DNA of 64,000 nucleotides from Haloterrigena alkaliphila (GCF_017352155.2 NZ_CP071462.1:2976001-3040000); one strand, 5' to 3'. Positions 33,314 through 42,115 are shown, counted from the stretch's first letter. The notes: a model not told the origin generated them from the letters alone. Numbers and translations are program-made.

Positions 33314-34438
33314 TTACTCGAGTTGCGTCGCCTGTTCGAGCTGGTGCTCGGAGACCTGCGGCTCGGCGAGTTGAGCGGCGTACCCGGTCTCGCTCGAGCG
33401 GTAGATGGCGTCGATGACGCGCTGGACGGTCAGCGCTTCCTCGACGGTGTTCGTCTCGGGCGTCGCGCCCAGTGCGATCGTCTCGAGGAACTGCTCGTCC
33501 TGTTCCGAGTAGCCGGTCAGCGCGGCGTCGCCGGTCATCGTGACGTCGGCGTAGTGGTCACAGCCCGCGGTGCCCGCCTCGAGAATTTCGAGACTGGTGT
33601 CACCGATATCGAACTGCGCACCGGCGTTCGTCCCGCGCACGCGGAAGTCCATGCTCTCCTCGCGATTGGTCGCCCAGGCGGCCTCGAGGGAGACGGTCTG
33701 GCCCTCCGCGGTGCGGATGAAGGCGCTGACCGAGTCGTCGACCTCGTAGGTCTCCGCTTCGGCGTCCCAGTTGTCGCCGAAGCCCTCGGGGTCGGCGTAC
33801 TCCTCGTCGGTGCCGAACGTCGTTCGAGTGACGCCGGTGACCTCCGTGATCTCGGGGAAGTCCAGCGCGTAGAGGGCGAGATCGAGCGCGTGGACGCCGA
33901 TATCCAGCAGGGCGCCGCCGCCCGCGAGTTCGGGATCGGTGAACCACGACCCGGGGCCCGGAACGCCCCGGCGGCGGACGTAGTTCGCCTCGACGTGCGT
34001 GAGGTCGCCGAAGCGGCCGCGGGCGTGTTGCTCGTCGAACATGGCCATCGACGCGGCGTGGCGGTTGTGGAAGCCGACCATACAGATCCCATCCGAGCGC
34101 GCTGCGGTCCGGGCGATCCGCTCGGCGCTCTCGAGCGTGTGGGCCAGCGGCTTCTCGACGAGCACGTGGCGGCCGGCCTCGAGGGCGGCGACGGCGATCG
34201 GTTCGTGGAACCGGTTGGGCGTCGTGACGATGACGGCGTCGACGGCGTCGTCTTCGAGGAGTCCGTCGTGGGTCTCGTAGGTCGCCGCGCCGAACTCGTC
34301 GGCGAAGCGTCGTCGCTGCGCCTCGACGAGGTCGGCACCGGCGACGACGCTGGCGCCGAGTTCGCGGATACTCCGCGCGTGCAGGTGACCCATTCCACCC
34401 AAGCCGACGATTCCGACGCCGATCCCGTCGCCGATCAT
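33314..34438 (-). CDS. Gfo/Idh/MocA family oxidoreductase
   Basis: A 374-residue NAD(P)-dependent oxidoreductase. The Rossmann motif VGIVGLGGMGHLHARSI is at the N-terminus, followed by VIVTTPNRFHEPIAVAALEAGRHVLVEKPLAHTLE, where the EKP lysine is catalytic. GGGALLDIGVHALDLALYAL carries the conserved Asp and His of the C-terminal domain. It probably oxidises a sugar or inositol. The start is set at MIGDGIGVGIVG (34438), since the 19 upstream residues add nothing recognisable. It is divergent from a ThuA-like gene, and such pairs commonly belong to sugar catabolism. Confidence 0.9.
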   Translation of the reverse strand: MIGDGIGVGIVGLGGMGHLHARSIRELGASVVAGADLVEAQRRRFADEFGAATYETHDGLLEDDAVDAVIVTTPNRFHEPIAVAALEAGRHVLVEKPLAHTLESAERIARTAARSDGICMVGFHNRHAASMAMFDEQHARGRFGDLTHVEANYVRRRGVPGPGSWFTDPELAGGGALLDIGVHALDLALYALDFPEITEVTGVTRTTFGTDEEYADPEGFGDNWDAEAETYEVDDSVSAFIRTAEGQTVSLEAAWATNREESMDFRVRGTNAGAQFDIGDTSLEILEAGTAGCDHYADVTMTGDAALTGYSEQDEQFLETIALGATPETNTVEEALTVQRVIDAIYRSSETGYAAQLAEPQVSEHQLEQATQLE

Positions 34439-34714
34439 GGCGAAACCCCCGATTGTGGACCGAAGAAGGAGGAGGTGGTAGAGGAAACGAGCCATTTCGA
34501 TGTTTGCGTGCGGTGCCAGTCCATAGAGAGTAGCAGTCGGCGATCGAAATAAGAGTTGTGACCGATTAATCTGTACGAATGTATTGTATTTCAGGTATAA
34601 TTATATTATTACTGGGTGGACCACGGGTACATACTCCAATAATTGTATATTTCTGTCCGGAAGTCGACTCCGATCACCGGCCGACCTAAGGCGCTTCGAA
34701 ACGATAGCCGGCCG
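34439..34714. promoter_or_regulatory. A/T-rich divergent promoter region
   Basis: A 276-bp gap between the divergent Gfo/Idh and ThuA genes. About 110 bp (34545-34665) is strikingly A/T-rich for this genome, with stretches such as ATAATTATATTATTACT and AATAATTGTATATTT. This suits TATA elements for both directions. No coding is evident. Confidence 0.5.
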
Positions 34715-35437
34715 ATGGCCAACGTGACGATCTGGAACGAGTACCGACACGAGCGCGAGGACGACGACGTCGCGGCCGTCTATCCGGACGGCATCCACGA
34801 GACCATCGCCGACGGACTCGCCGGTGACGAAACCGATCGAGACGAGTCGCACGGTCACGATATTCGTACCGCGACGCTCGACGAGCCGACTCACGGGCTT
34901 CCCGACGACGTCCTCGAGTCGACGGACGTCCTGCTGTGGTGGGGCCACGAGGCCCACGACGAGGTTTCCGAGGCCGTCGTCGACCGCGTCCAGCAGCGCG
35001 TCCTCGAGGGGATGGGCCTGATCGTCCTCCACTCCGGACACTACGCGAACCCCTTCAAGCGGCTCATGGGCACGTCCTGTAGCCTGCAGTACCGCGAGGA
35101 CGGCGCGACCGAGCGGCTCTGGGTCGTCGACCCCGGACACCCGATCGCCGACGGGCTGGGGGAGTCGATCGAACTCCAGCAGACGGAGATGTACGGCGAA
35201 CCGTTCGACGTCCCCGAACCGGACCGGCTGGTGTTCGTCAGCTGGTTCGAGGGCGGCGAAGTGTTCCGCAGCGGCTGTTGCTACCGCCGGGGCAGCGGCC
35301 GGATCTTCTACTTCCGACCGGGTCACGAGACGTATCCGATCTACGAGAACGCCGACGTCCGGCGAGTGCTTCGCAACGCGGTCGACTGGGCCGCTCCGAC
35401 GGAGGGCGCCCCGCGAACGTTCGGCGAACGCGAGTAG
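34715..35437 (+). CDS. ThuA family protein (trehalose utilisation-like)
   Basis: A 240-residue protein with a class I glutamine amidotransferase-like fold of the ThuA family. [11 protein letters not shown] opens the domain, [37 protein letters not shown], and [24 protein letters not shown] are family landmarks. ThuA in Sinorhizobium converts a disaccharide to its 3-keto form or supports its use; related genes commonly sit by Gfo/Idh oxidoreductases, as here. The start at 34715 ([10 protein letters not shown]) follows the A/T-rich promoter; the longer upstream frame has no homology. Confidence 0.88.
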   Translation: MANVTIWNEYRHEREDDDVAAVYPDGIHETIADGLAGDETDRDESHGHDIRTATLDEPTHGLPDDVLESTDVLLWWGHEAHDEVSEAVVDRVQQRVLEGMGLIVLHSGHYANPFKRLMGTSCSLQYREDGATERLWVVDPGHPIADGLGESIELQQTEMYGEPFDVPEPDRLVFVSWFEGGEVFRSGCCYRRGSGRIFYFRPGHETYPIYENADVRRVLRNAVDWAAPTEGAPRTFGERE

Positions 35438-35477
35438 GTCAGGACGGATTCGGAGTGAGAATCCGGCTCGATTCCGG

Positions 35478-36329
35478 TCAGAGCTCCTGTCGGCCTTCGT
35501 CCGTGATGACGCTCTCGAGCAGCTCGACCGGCGTCGCGTCGTACGTGGGGTTTTCGACGGCGAAGCCCTCGGCGGGTTCCGGCATGACCTCGCTGCCCGG
35601 CCGGAACTCGTTTTCGAAGACGAACCCCTCGCTCACGATCTTCGACGCGGAGCCGAGGACGGTGACCGGAACGTCGCGCTGTGCGGCCGTCGCCGCGATC
35701 GGGAACGTGCCGACGCGGTTGTAGAGCGTCTCCTCGACGATGCAGTCCATGCCGACGACGACGCGATCGCACTCCTCGAGGTAGACCCCGTGGGCGCTGT
35801 CGGTGATCAGCGTCGTCTCGACGCCCTCGAGGTCGGCCAGCGCCCGCGCCGTCTTGCGGCCGATGTAGCGGGGCCGGGCCTCCGTGACGTACACCTCGAA
35901 CGTCTTGCCGGCCTCGACCGCCTGCTCGAGGGCCTCGAGGACCGTCGAGGAGTAGTCGTGGGTCAACAGCGTCGCGCCGTCCTCGAGGTAGTCGACCGCG
36001 TTCTCGGCCGCCAGCCGCTTGCCGGACTCGACTCGGGCGACGACGGTGTCGATCTTCTCCTGGGTGAGTCGCTTCGCGGTCTCGACGCTGTCGGGTTCGG
36101 CGTCGGTGACGTCGTCGACGACCTCTCGAACCGCGTTCTGCAGCGACGCGTGGGAGTGATTCGCACGGCGGAGCACCGAGCCGTTGCGCTCGAGGGCTCG
36201 CGTGTACTCGTCGACGGTGGCGAACTCCCGCTCGAGTAGCTCCTCGAGTGCCCGGGCGGCGTGAACGGCCACCACCGAGGAGCTGTGGGTCTGCATCTGC
36301 TGGATCTCCTCGACCGTCTCGTCGATCAT
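35478..36329 (-). CDS. eIF2B alpha/beta/delta-family protein
   Basis: A 283-residue member of the eIF2B/MtnA/ribose-1,5-bisphosphate isomerase superfamily. The N-terminal helical domain (MIDETVEEIQQMQTHSSSVVA) precedes the Rossmann-like part with VYVTEARPRYIGRKTARALADLEGVE and VVVGMDCIVEETLYNRVGTFPIA. The catalytic Cys region of the isomerases (THCN-like) reads LTHDYSSTV, so the Cys is absent while the Asp in VGMDC is kept. It is therefore more likely a regulatory eIF2B-like protein than a sugar-phosphate isomerase. It converges on the ThuA gene (40-nt gap). Confidence 0.8.
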   Translation of the reverse strand: MIDETVEEIQQMQTHSSSVVAVHAARALEELLEREFATVDEYTRALERNGSVLRRANHSHASLQNAVREVVDDVTDAEPDSVETAKRLTQEKIDTVVARVESGKRLAAENAVDYLEDGATLLTHDYSSTVLEALEQAVEAGKTFEVYVTEARPRYIGRKTARALADLEGVETTLITDSAHGVYLEECDRVVVGMDCIVEETLYNRVGTFPIAATAAQRDVPVTVLGSASKIVSEGFVFENEFRPGSEVMPEPAEGFAVENPTYDATPVELLESVITDEGRQEL

Positions 36330-36391
36330 ACCTGCACGAATTCCCGTCAGCGGGAAAGGTGTTCGGGTGTCGGTAGCGAACGCGTTCGGCC

Positions 36392-36724
36392 TCAGTCGGC
36401 CGATTCGAACCCGAAGATGCGCCGTAGCTCGGTTTCGATTCGGTCGGTGAGTTCCTCGAGGACGGTATCGAACCGGTCGGGGTCACCGACGGCGGCGCGG
36501 ACCTCCTCGACCCGCTCCTCGGGGAGGTCGACGCGGAACTCGCCATCATCCTCGTAGAACGGTTCGCTCTCGCTCAGTACCTGCCGGTCGATCGCTTTGA
36601 GGATTTCAGAGTCGTACCGGCCGTGGAGCTGGTTGTAGGCGTTCGAGTAGGCCTCCTGAAGCTCTTCGAAGTAGTGGACGTACTTGTCCTCGAACTTCTC
36701 GGGATCGAACTCGGTCTCGGACAT
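36392..36724 (-). CDS. DUF5783-like haloarchaeal protein
   Basis: A 110-residue acidic protein with MSETEFDPEKFEDKYVHYFEELQEAYSNAYNQLHGRYDSE at its start and SEPFYEDDGEFRVDLPEE in the middle. I recognise this pattern as a conserved haloarchaeal family (DUF5783, from memory). It appears helical and soluble, with no known role. The frame continues upstream into repeat copy E, but the family starts at the ATG at 36724. Confidence 0.7.
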   Translation of the reverse strand: MSETEFDPEKFEDKYVHYFEELQEAYSNAYNQLHGRYDSEILKAIDRQVLSESEPFYEDDGEFRVDLPEERVEEVRAAVGDPDRFDTVLEELTDRIETELRRIFGFESAD

Positions 36725-36830
36725 GAGCGATTCTGGGACTGCAGGTGGTAAACGGTTCGGGAGCGATCTAGAGACGCATAGCAAACGATGTTGGACGACT
36801 CGAGTCATCTCCGCTTCCCTCGAGTCGCCT

Positions 36831-36969
36831 CTGCTATCGTGGCAACGGGGAGTTGCCACGCCCTCCCCAACCGATTCGCTCGGTCGTTTCACTCCCTCGC
36901 TCATCCCTCGCACGTCTTTGAACTCCGCCTCACTATTCGTTCGGCGCAGTTCGGCGCGCGCCACCACAC
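36831..36969 (+). repeat. dispersed hairpin element, copy E (short form)
   Basis: A 139-bp copy, equal in length to copy D, starting CTGCTATCGTGGCAAC and ending GCGCGCCACCACAC. Its left end forms a perfect hairpin, GTGGCAAC-GGGGA-GTTGCCAC (36839-36859). It lies between the divergent DUF5783-like and zinc-ribbon genes and occupies nearly half of the 303-bp gap, where I see no gene. Confidence 0.78.
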
Positions 36970-37027
36970 GCTGGAGAGATCGTCTACGACCGCAGACTTA
37001 CGTTTTCGAGTCTCCTAGCAGCACCTG

Positions 37028-37351
37028 ATGACCGTCACCGTCCGATACACCTGTCCCCGCTGTAACGCCGTCGTGAGCCTCGAGCGACCGCCGGATCTGG
37101 CGGACCGATCGGTCACCAAAGTCCCGCAGCCGGGGTGGGAGTACGCCGAACCGGACGATTCCGACCGCGAATCGGCCGACGGCATCGAGTTCCTCTGCGG
37201 CGAGGACGGCCCCGTCACCGACCTCGAGGGAGAGCCGGTCGACGGCTGCGGTCGGCCCTTCTACCTCAATTTCGTCCGCTACGAGCAGGGGGTCGAACTC
37301 GAGCCGGATCCGCCGACCTACGGCGGACCGCGGTTCGATTTCAACGCGTAA
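37028..37351 (+). CDS. zinc-ribbon protein of unknown function
   Basis: A 107-residue protein with an N-terminal CPRC knuckle (VRYTCPRCNAVVSLERP) and later Cys residues at FLCGEDG and DGCGRPFYLNF that could complete a zinc site. The remaining sequence is acidic and Pro-rich (YEQGVELEPDPPTYGGPRF). It appears to be a conserved haloarchaeal protein without an assigned function. It precedes the Mrp ATPase gene by 106 nt on the same strand. Confidence 0.75.
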   Translation: MTVTVRYTCPRCNAVVSLERPPDLADRSVTKVPQPGWEYAEPDDSDRESADGIEFLCGEDGPVTDLEGEPVDGCGRPFYLNFVRYEQGVELEPDPPTYGGPRFDFNA

Positions 37352-37457
37352 TCGCGACGGGACGGAGTTCGAGCGACCGGAGCGACCGAATGGAGCGAGG
37401 ACGACTCGTAACAGGTGGGAACACAACCCTTTTCGACGGCCGGGCCTACCATCGGAC

Positions 37458-38534
37458 ATGGACGAAGCCGCCGTTCGCGACCGCCTCCGGACGGTCGAAG
37501 ATCCGGAACTCGGCGACGATATCGTCTCGCTCGGACTCGTCAACGACATCACCGTCGACGGCGATCGGGTCGATATCGATCTCGCACTCGGGGCGCCCTA
37601 CTCGCCCACCGAGACTGACATCGCCGGCGAGGTTCGGCGAGTGCTCGAGGACGAGGGCCTCGAACCGGATCTCTCGGCCAGCATTTCCGACCGCGACGAC
37701 CTGCCGGGCGAGGATCAGGTGCTGCCGGGCGTCAAGAACGTCATCGCCGTCGCCTCGGGCAAGGGCGGCGTCGGCAAGTCGACGGTTGCGGTCAACCTCG
37801 CCGCGGGGCTCTCGCAACTGGGCGCCACCGTGGGGCTGTTCGACGCCGACGTCTACGGCCCGAACGTGCCGCGGATGGTCGACGCAGACGAGCCGCCGAT
37901 GGCCACCGAGGACGAGACGCTCGTCCCGCCCGAGAAGTACGGCGTGAAGCTGATGAGCATGGCCTTCCTCACCGGCGAGGACGACCCCGTCATCTGGCGC
38001 GGCCCGATGGTCCACAAGGTCATCACCCAGCTCACCGAGGACGTCGAGTGGGGCCACCTCGACTACCTCGTCGTCGACCTCCCGCCGGGAACCGGCGACA
38101 CCCAACTGACGATGCTCCAGACCATGCCCGTCACGGGCGCGGTCATCGTCACGACGCCACAGGACGTCGCCCTGGACGACGCCCGCAAGGGCCTCGAGAT
38201 GTTCGCCAAGCACGACACCGTCGTGCTCGGCGTCGCCGAGAACATGTCGACGTTCGCCTGTCCCGACTGCGGCGGCGAGCACGACATCTTCGGCTCCGGC
38301 GGCGGCCGGGAGTTCGCCGACGAGCACGAGATGCCGTTCCTGGGCTCGATCCCGCTCGATCCCGCCGTCCGCGAGGGCGGCGACGGCGGCAAGCCGACCG
38401 TCCTCGAGGACGGGACCGAGACGGGCGACGCCTTCCGGACGATCACCGAGAACGTCGCGAACAACACCGGGATCGTCCACCGGCGCGGCGTCTCCCAGAC
38501 GCGACGGAGCGAAGCCGCATCGGCCGATCGATGA
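37458..38534 (+). CDS. Mrp/NBP35 (ApbC) family iron-sulfur carrier ATPase
   Basis: A 358-residue P-loop ATPase that binds and transfers Fe-S clusters. The N-terminal DUF59/MIP18-like domain (residues ~1-80: VRDRLRTVEDPELGDDIVSLGLV) precedes the deviant Walker A VASGKGGVGKSTVAVNLA. The CxxC that holds the bridging cluster is FACPDCGGEHDIFGSGGG. VVDLPPGTGDTQL is the switch region. It acts in the cytosol as a scaffold/carrier in Fe-S protein assembly. Its stop overlaps the start of a small acidic gene (ATGA). Confidence 0.93.
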   Translation: MDEAAVRDRLRTVEDPELGDDIVSLGLVNDITVDGDRVDIDLALGAPYSPTETDIAGEVRRVLEDEGLEPDLSASISDRDDLPGEDQVLPGVKNVIAVASGKGGVGKSTVAVNLAAGLSQLGATVGLFDADVYGPNVPRMVDADEPPMATEDETLVPPEKYGVKLMSMAFLTGEDDPVIWRGPMVHKVITQLTEDVEWGHLDYLVVDLPPGTGDTQLTMLQTMPVTGAVIVTTPQDVALDDARKGLEMFAKHDTVVLGVAENMSTFACPDCGGEHDIFGSGGGREFADEHEMPFLGSIPLDPAVREGGDGGKPTVLEDGTETGDAFRTITENVANNTGIVHRRGVSQTRRSEAASADR

Positions 38535-38806
38535 CGTCTGAACCGAACGACGACGCGGCGGACACGGACGCCGGAGCGGCGACCGAGGACGAACCCGCGT
38601 TCGACCCAGATCTCGACCGCGTCGCCGCTCTCCGCGAGGCGGCCGACGACGTCCGCGGCGAGAGCAGCGAGAGCAAACAACTCGCCAATATTCTCTATCG
38701 AACCAGCGACCTCTACGATCCCGACGAGGAGACCACGCCCGAGGAGATCGTTCGCAACGTCAAGTTCATCCTCGAGGTCAACGAGCGCGGCGGTCTCGGC
38801 CGCTGA
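38531..38806 (+). CDS. small acidic protein coupled to the Mrp ATPase
   Basis: A 91-residue acidic protein starting within the mrp stop codon (ATGA at 38531). An Asp/Ala-rich disordered N-terminus (~30 residues) is followed by a helical, conserved-looking stretch (VAALREAADDVRGESSESKQLANILYRTSDLYDPDEETTPEEIVRNVKFILEVNERGG). I know of no named family. Coupling suggests a role with the Fe-S carrier, but nothing in the sequence, such as cysteines, supports cluster binding. Confidence 0.7.
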   Translation: MTSEPNDDAADTDAGAATEDEPAFDPDLDRVAALREAADDVRGESSESKQLANILYRTSDLYDPDEETTPEEIVRNVKFILEVNERGGLGR

Positions 38807-38983
38807 GTGGGTAGTCGGTTCGCCTTCCGGCCGTCGGTCCGTTTCGGCGGCGTGCTACTATCGCACTCGTGCTGCCCGCCACGATGTCGGGGGAGCGCGC
38901 GACGGAACTGACAGCGGTAGTACACGACGATCGGAAACCGATAGCTGTCGCTGCGTCGAGGAATTCTTCCCTTCTGTGGTATC

Positions 38984-39004
38984 AAATGGTATCTAAAACC
39001 ATTT
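38984..39004 (+). promoter_or_regulatory. inverted repeat upstream of the coiled-coil gene
   Basis: AAATGGT-ATCTAAA-ACCATTT, perfect 7-bp arms, 49 nt before the ATG at 39053. The upstream arm is also part of a direct repeat, GGTATC-AAAT-GGTATC. It is A/T-rich compared with its surroundings and looks like an operator. The rest of the 246-bp gap shows nothing else. Confidence 0.4.
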
Positions 39005-39052
39005 AGGGGCAGCCCTTATCCCGTTGGGAGGCGTTCCTATCGATAGCAACTC

Positions 39053-40066
39053 ATGACCGACGCAACCACACCCATCGAGGCCACGTTCGAACTGCAGCGC
39101 CAGTCGATCGAGCAGAGCCAACAGCTGTTCGAGCAGGGGCTCGAGTTCCAGGAGAACGCGATGGAATCGTTCTTCCGCAACGGGCTCGCGGCCCAGCGAA
39201 GCGCCCAGCGCCAGGGAACCGAACTCGCCCGCCGATTCCTCGACGCCCAGCTCGAGACCCTCGAGGCGGCGATGGACGAGGACGCGTACGACGTCCGCTC
39301 GACCGTCGACGAGGGAATCGAAGAGAGCACGGAACAGACCAAGCAGCTGTTCAACGAGGGATTCGAGCAGCACGCCGAACTGGTCCAGCGGATGCTTCAC
39401 GCGCAGTTCGACGCCCTCGAGTCCGTGATGGACGGCGACGAGTTCGACGTCCGTTCGGCCGTCAACGACGGATTCGAGGAGTTCGAACGCACCCAGAACG
39501 AGGCCTGGGACGAGTTCGAGGACGGCTTCCTCGAGGCCGTCGACGAACTGACCGCCCAGCAACAGCAGGTGCTCGCGGACTCGACGCAGTCGATGCTCGA
39601 GGCCCAGCGGGAGACCGAACAGCAGACCGTCGAGGGCGTCCGCCGCGCCGAGGAGGCCGCCGAGACCGTCCAGCAGTCGACTGAAGACGTCGCCGACACC
39701 GTTCAGCAGTCGACCGAAGCCGTCGCTCGGACGGCGCAGGAATCGACCGAGTCGGTCGCGCGAACGAGCCAGCAGAGTGCTCAGGAGCTGGTCGATCAGA
39801 CCGCCGACGCGACCGAGGACCTCGCGGTCGACACGACGGACGCGATCGAATCCGCGACCGAAGCGGGAACCGACGTGGCGAAGCAGAACCTGCAGGCCCT
39901 CGAGGGCGTCGGCCAGACCTACGCGGAGCGTCTCGCCGACGCGGGGATCGAGACCGTCGCCGACCTGTCCAGGGCGCAAGCGAACTCCGTCGCAAAGGCC
40001 GCGGAGATCTCCCAGGCCCGCGCGACCGACTGGATTCAGGCCGCACAGTCCCAGTCCCAGACGTAG
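39053..40066 (+). CDS. long coiled-coil protein with C-terminal helix-hairpin-helix domain
   Basis: A 337-residue protein, nearly all alpha-helical. Residues ~1-180 are Gln/Glu-rich amphipathic helices in repeated units (QLFEQGLEFQENAMESFFRNG..., QLFNEGFEQHAELVQRML). Residues ~195-270 are a Thr/Ser/Gln-rich 11-residue-type repeat (ETVQQSTEDVADTVQQSTEAV), like LEA or phasin proteins. The C-terminus LEGVGQTYAERLADAGIETVADLSRAQ is an HhH fold used for DNA or protein contacts. A phasin-like granule or surface-coating role is possible; confidence in function is low, in coding high. Confidence 0.75.
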   Translation: MTDATTPIEATFELQRQSIEQSQQLFEQGLEFQENAMESFFRNGLAAQRSAQRQGTELARRFLDAQLETLEAAMDEDAYDVRSTVDEGIEESTEQTKQLFNEGFEQHAELVQRMLHAQFDALESVMDGDEFDVRSAVNDGFEEFERTQNEAWDEFEDGFLEAVDELTAQQQQVLADSTQSMLEAQRETEQQTVEGVRRAEEAAETVQQSTEDVADTVQQSTEAVARTAQESTESVARTSQQSAQELVDQTADATEDLAVDTTDAIESATEAGTDVAKQNLQALEGVGQTYAERLADAGIETVADLSRAQANSVAKAAEISQARATDWIQAAQSQSQT

Positions 40067-40252
40067 GCGTCGTCGTGCTGGCGCCGAGCGAGCCCGGTAT
40101 CGCCGCCGTTCCGGCGTACCCGTTTTCCGTCGACTTTCGACCCACAGTAGCGCCGGCTCTCGAGCGACAGCGACCCGAAATCGAAGCGGAATCGGCGCGA
40201 AGAGCGCCCCGCCAGCCGCGTCCCTTTTGGGTTCGTATCTCGAGACTCGAGT

Positions 40253-40921
40253 GTGGACGCGAACCAGCAGTCTCGAGCGAACCCGTTCGGCATGGACGAG
40301 GAGTGTCGGAACTGTCCGGCGCTCTGTGAGACGCGCACGCAGGTCGTCCACGGCTACGGCGACGTCGACGCGGACTTCCTGTTCGTCGGCGAGCGGCCGA
40401 CGGCGACCGCGGACGAGGTCGGCGTTCCGTTCGCGGCGTCCGACGTCGACGACCAGTCGGCGTCAGATCGCGACGACGAGGCCGGCACGACCCTTCGACG
40501 GCTCCTCGAGCGCCTCGGGCTCTGTGACGCGACGTCGCCGGCGGACGCGCCGGTCCTCGAGAACGTCTACCTGACGAATCTCACGCGCTGTCGCGATCCG
40601 GACCGGCGACCGACCGACGAGGAAATCGTCAACTGCGACCCGTATCTCAACGCCGAGATCCGGATGATCAACCCCGAAATCCTCGTTCCCGTCGGCGAGC
40701 GGGCGCTGCGGGAACTCGGCGTCGAGTACACGACGACGCTGGCCGAAGACCTCGCGCTGCCGGCCGACCACGCCGAGCGCATCCGGGGGCGGGGGTTCGA
40801 ACTCGTCCCCATGATCGACCCCCGAGAACAGTCCGACGCGCAGACGCAGCGGTGGCTCGAGGAGTTCGTCGACCTGATGGCGTCGGACTACCGCCAGACG
40901 AAAGGACAGCGGGATCGCTAA
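40253..40921 (+). CDS. uracil-DNA glycosylase superfamily protein (family 4-like, altered motifs)
   Basis: A 222-residue protein with the 4Fe-4S cysteine pattern of family 4 UDGs: CRNCPALC near the N-terminus and later CRDPDRRPTDEEIVNC (C-x14-C). The motif A region keeps GE-x-P (VGERPTATADEVGVPF), but the following Gly is changed, and the usual HPS/HPA motif B reads MIDPRE, without the His. It may have a different lesion specificity or no glycosylase activity. The start is probably GTG 40253; an ATG at 40292 is the alternative and keeps all cysteines. Confidence 0.75.
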   Translation: MDANQQSRANPFGMDEECRNCPALCETRTQVVHGYGDVDADFLFVGERPTATADEVGVPFAASDVDDQSASDRDDEAGTTLRRLLERLGLCDATSPADAPVLENVYLTNLTRCRDPDRRPTDEEIVNCDPYLNAEIRMINPEILVPVGERALRELGVEYTTTLAEDLALPADHAERIRGRGFELVPMIDPREQSDAQTQRWLEEFVDLMASDYRQTKGQRDR

Positions 40922-40933
40922 GCGCTCGACTCG

Positions 40934-41194
40934 TTACCAGTAGGGCCCCTCGAGCCACCGTTTGGACCGCGCACCCACGACGATCAGTGCACCGACCACG
41001 ACGAGCGTGACCGCGAGGACGCCAAGGGTCGACGTGAGATATTCGCCGGAGCCGCCCAGTTGGCCGTCGACGAAGCCCCAGATACCGATCACTGCGAGTC
41101 CGGCGATCAGTAGCGGTGCGAGCACGCCGAACGAACCGGGGACCGATCGCGTTATCCCCTGATCGACCGTTCGGTCGGTTGATTGGTCGTCCAT
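40934..41194 (-). CDS. small two-helix membrane protein
   Basis: An 86-residue protein with two hydrophobic helices (APLLIAGLAVIGIWGFV and STLGVLAVTLVVVGALIVVGA), both long enough to cross the membrane, and a C-terminal RSKRWLEGPYW. The N-terminus is acidic and polar. I recognise it as a haloarchaeal-type small membrane protein, function unknown. It converges on the UDG gene with a 12-nt gap. The larger open frame upstream is a shadow of the next plus-strand gene. Confidence 0.7.
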   Translation of the reverse strand: MDDQSTDRTVDQGITRSVPGSFGVLAPLLIAGLAVIGIWGFVDGQLGGSGEYLTSTLGVLAVTLVVVGALIVVGARSKRWLEGPYW

Positions 41195-41353
41195 ACTCGA
41201 GGTCTCTCGTCCCACCACTATAATTCGTCCGCCATCCGGTCGATTTGCGGTCGCAACGCCGCCTCGGAGGGCCGCGTTCCGGTCGTCCTCGCCTCGGTTG
41301 CATCCACCGCCGGAAGCGCCGCGTTCAAGGGTCGGGCTCCCGGAGCGTGACGT

Positions 41354-42115
41354 ATGATCGTCGTCGTCCCCGTCGACCCGCCCCGGGAGGGGCTCGTTCT
41401 GTCGTCGCTCGTCGACGAAACGCCGCTCTCGGCCGCCGCCGCGGTCACGCTCTACGAGGCCGCCGTCGTCGACGTCTGCTGGGCCGTCCTCGAGAGCGGC
41501 GGCGACCTCCTGGTCAACTACCGCGACGGGGATACCCTCCCCGACGAGTTCGCCGACGGGGACCCGGAAGCCGAGGTCCGCGCGCTGGTCGTCGACGCCC
41601 TCGGGGACGACGCCCTCGCGGGGGACGACGGCGAGGGCGTCCGATTCGAACGACAGGTCGGCTCGAGTCGCGCCGCCCGAATCGGCAACACGGTCACGCA
41701 CCTGCTCGAGCGCGAGGCGGCCGATAGCGTCGGGGTCCTCGAGCCGACGGTGCCGCTGGTCCGCCGGACCGAAATCGACGGCGCGGCGATGTCCGTCCGC
41801 CGTCACGACGTCGTTCTCGGCCCGTCCACGGAGGGCCAAACCTACCTCGCGGCCTTCGGGGAACCGATCGACTTCACCGGCGCGTACGCGGTTCCCGAGG
41901 TGGCGACGCTGGCCGCGCGGGCCAACGACGCGGGACTCGGCGTCGGGTTCGCGCCGATGCTCTCGACCGTGGCGACGCCCGCGGGGCTTCGCTCGACGGT
42001 GGCGCTGCTCGAGGCTCGAGGAATCGCGGGCCAACCCGGCGGCGAGGCGACGGCCGCCGCCGTGGACGAACTGGGGCTGTCAGTGGGGACTGACGGCTCG
42101 CTCGAGCGCGCGTAA
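41354..42115 (+). CDS. DUF2064-like protein with nucleotide-sugar-transferase fold
   Basis: A 253-residue protein starting MIVVVPVDPPREGLVLSSLV, with VVLGPSTEGQTYLAAFGEPIDFTGAY near residue 160, resembling the LGP-x-x-DGG-Y strand-loop of DUF2064/COG3222 (a GT-A-like fold). The middle is variable and acidic. The C-terminal ~60 residues appear to be a small added domain. A typical GT-A DxD motif is not obvious, so catalysis is unclear. Coding is strong; the family call is moderate. The gene is followed 40 nt later by tRNA-Ser. Confidence 0.6.
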   Translation: MIVVVPVDPPREGLVLSSLVDETPLSAAAAVTLYEAAVVDVCWAVLESGGDLLVNYRDGDTLPDEFADGDPEAEVRALVVDALGDDALAGDDGEGVRFERQVGSSRAARIGNTVTHLLEREAADSVGVLEPTVPLVRRTEIDGAAMSVRRHDVVLGPSTEGQTYLAAFGEPIDFTGAYAVPEVATLAARANDAGLGVGFAPMLSTVATPAGLRSTVALLEARGIAGQPGGEATAAAVDELGLSVGTDGSLERA

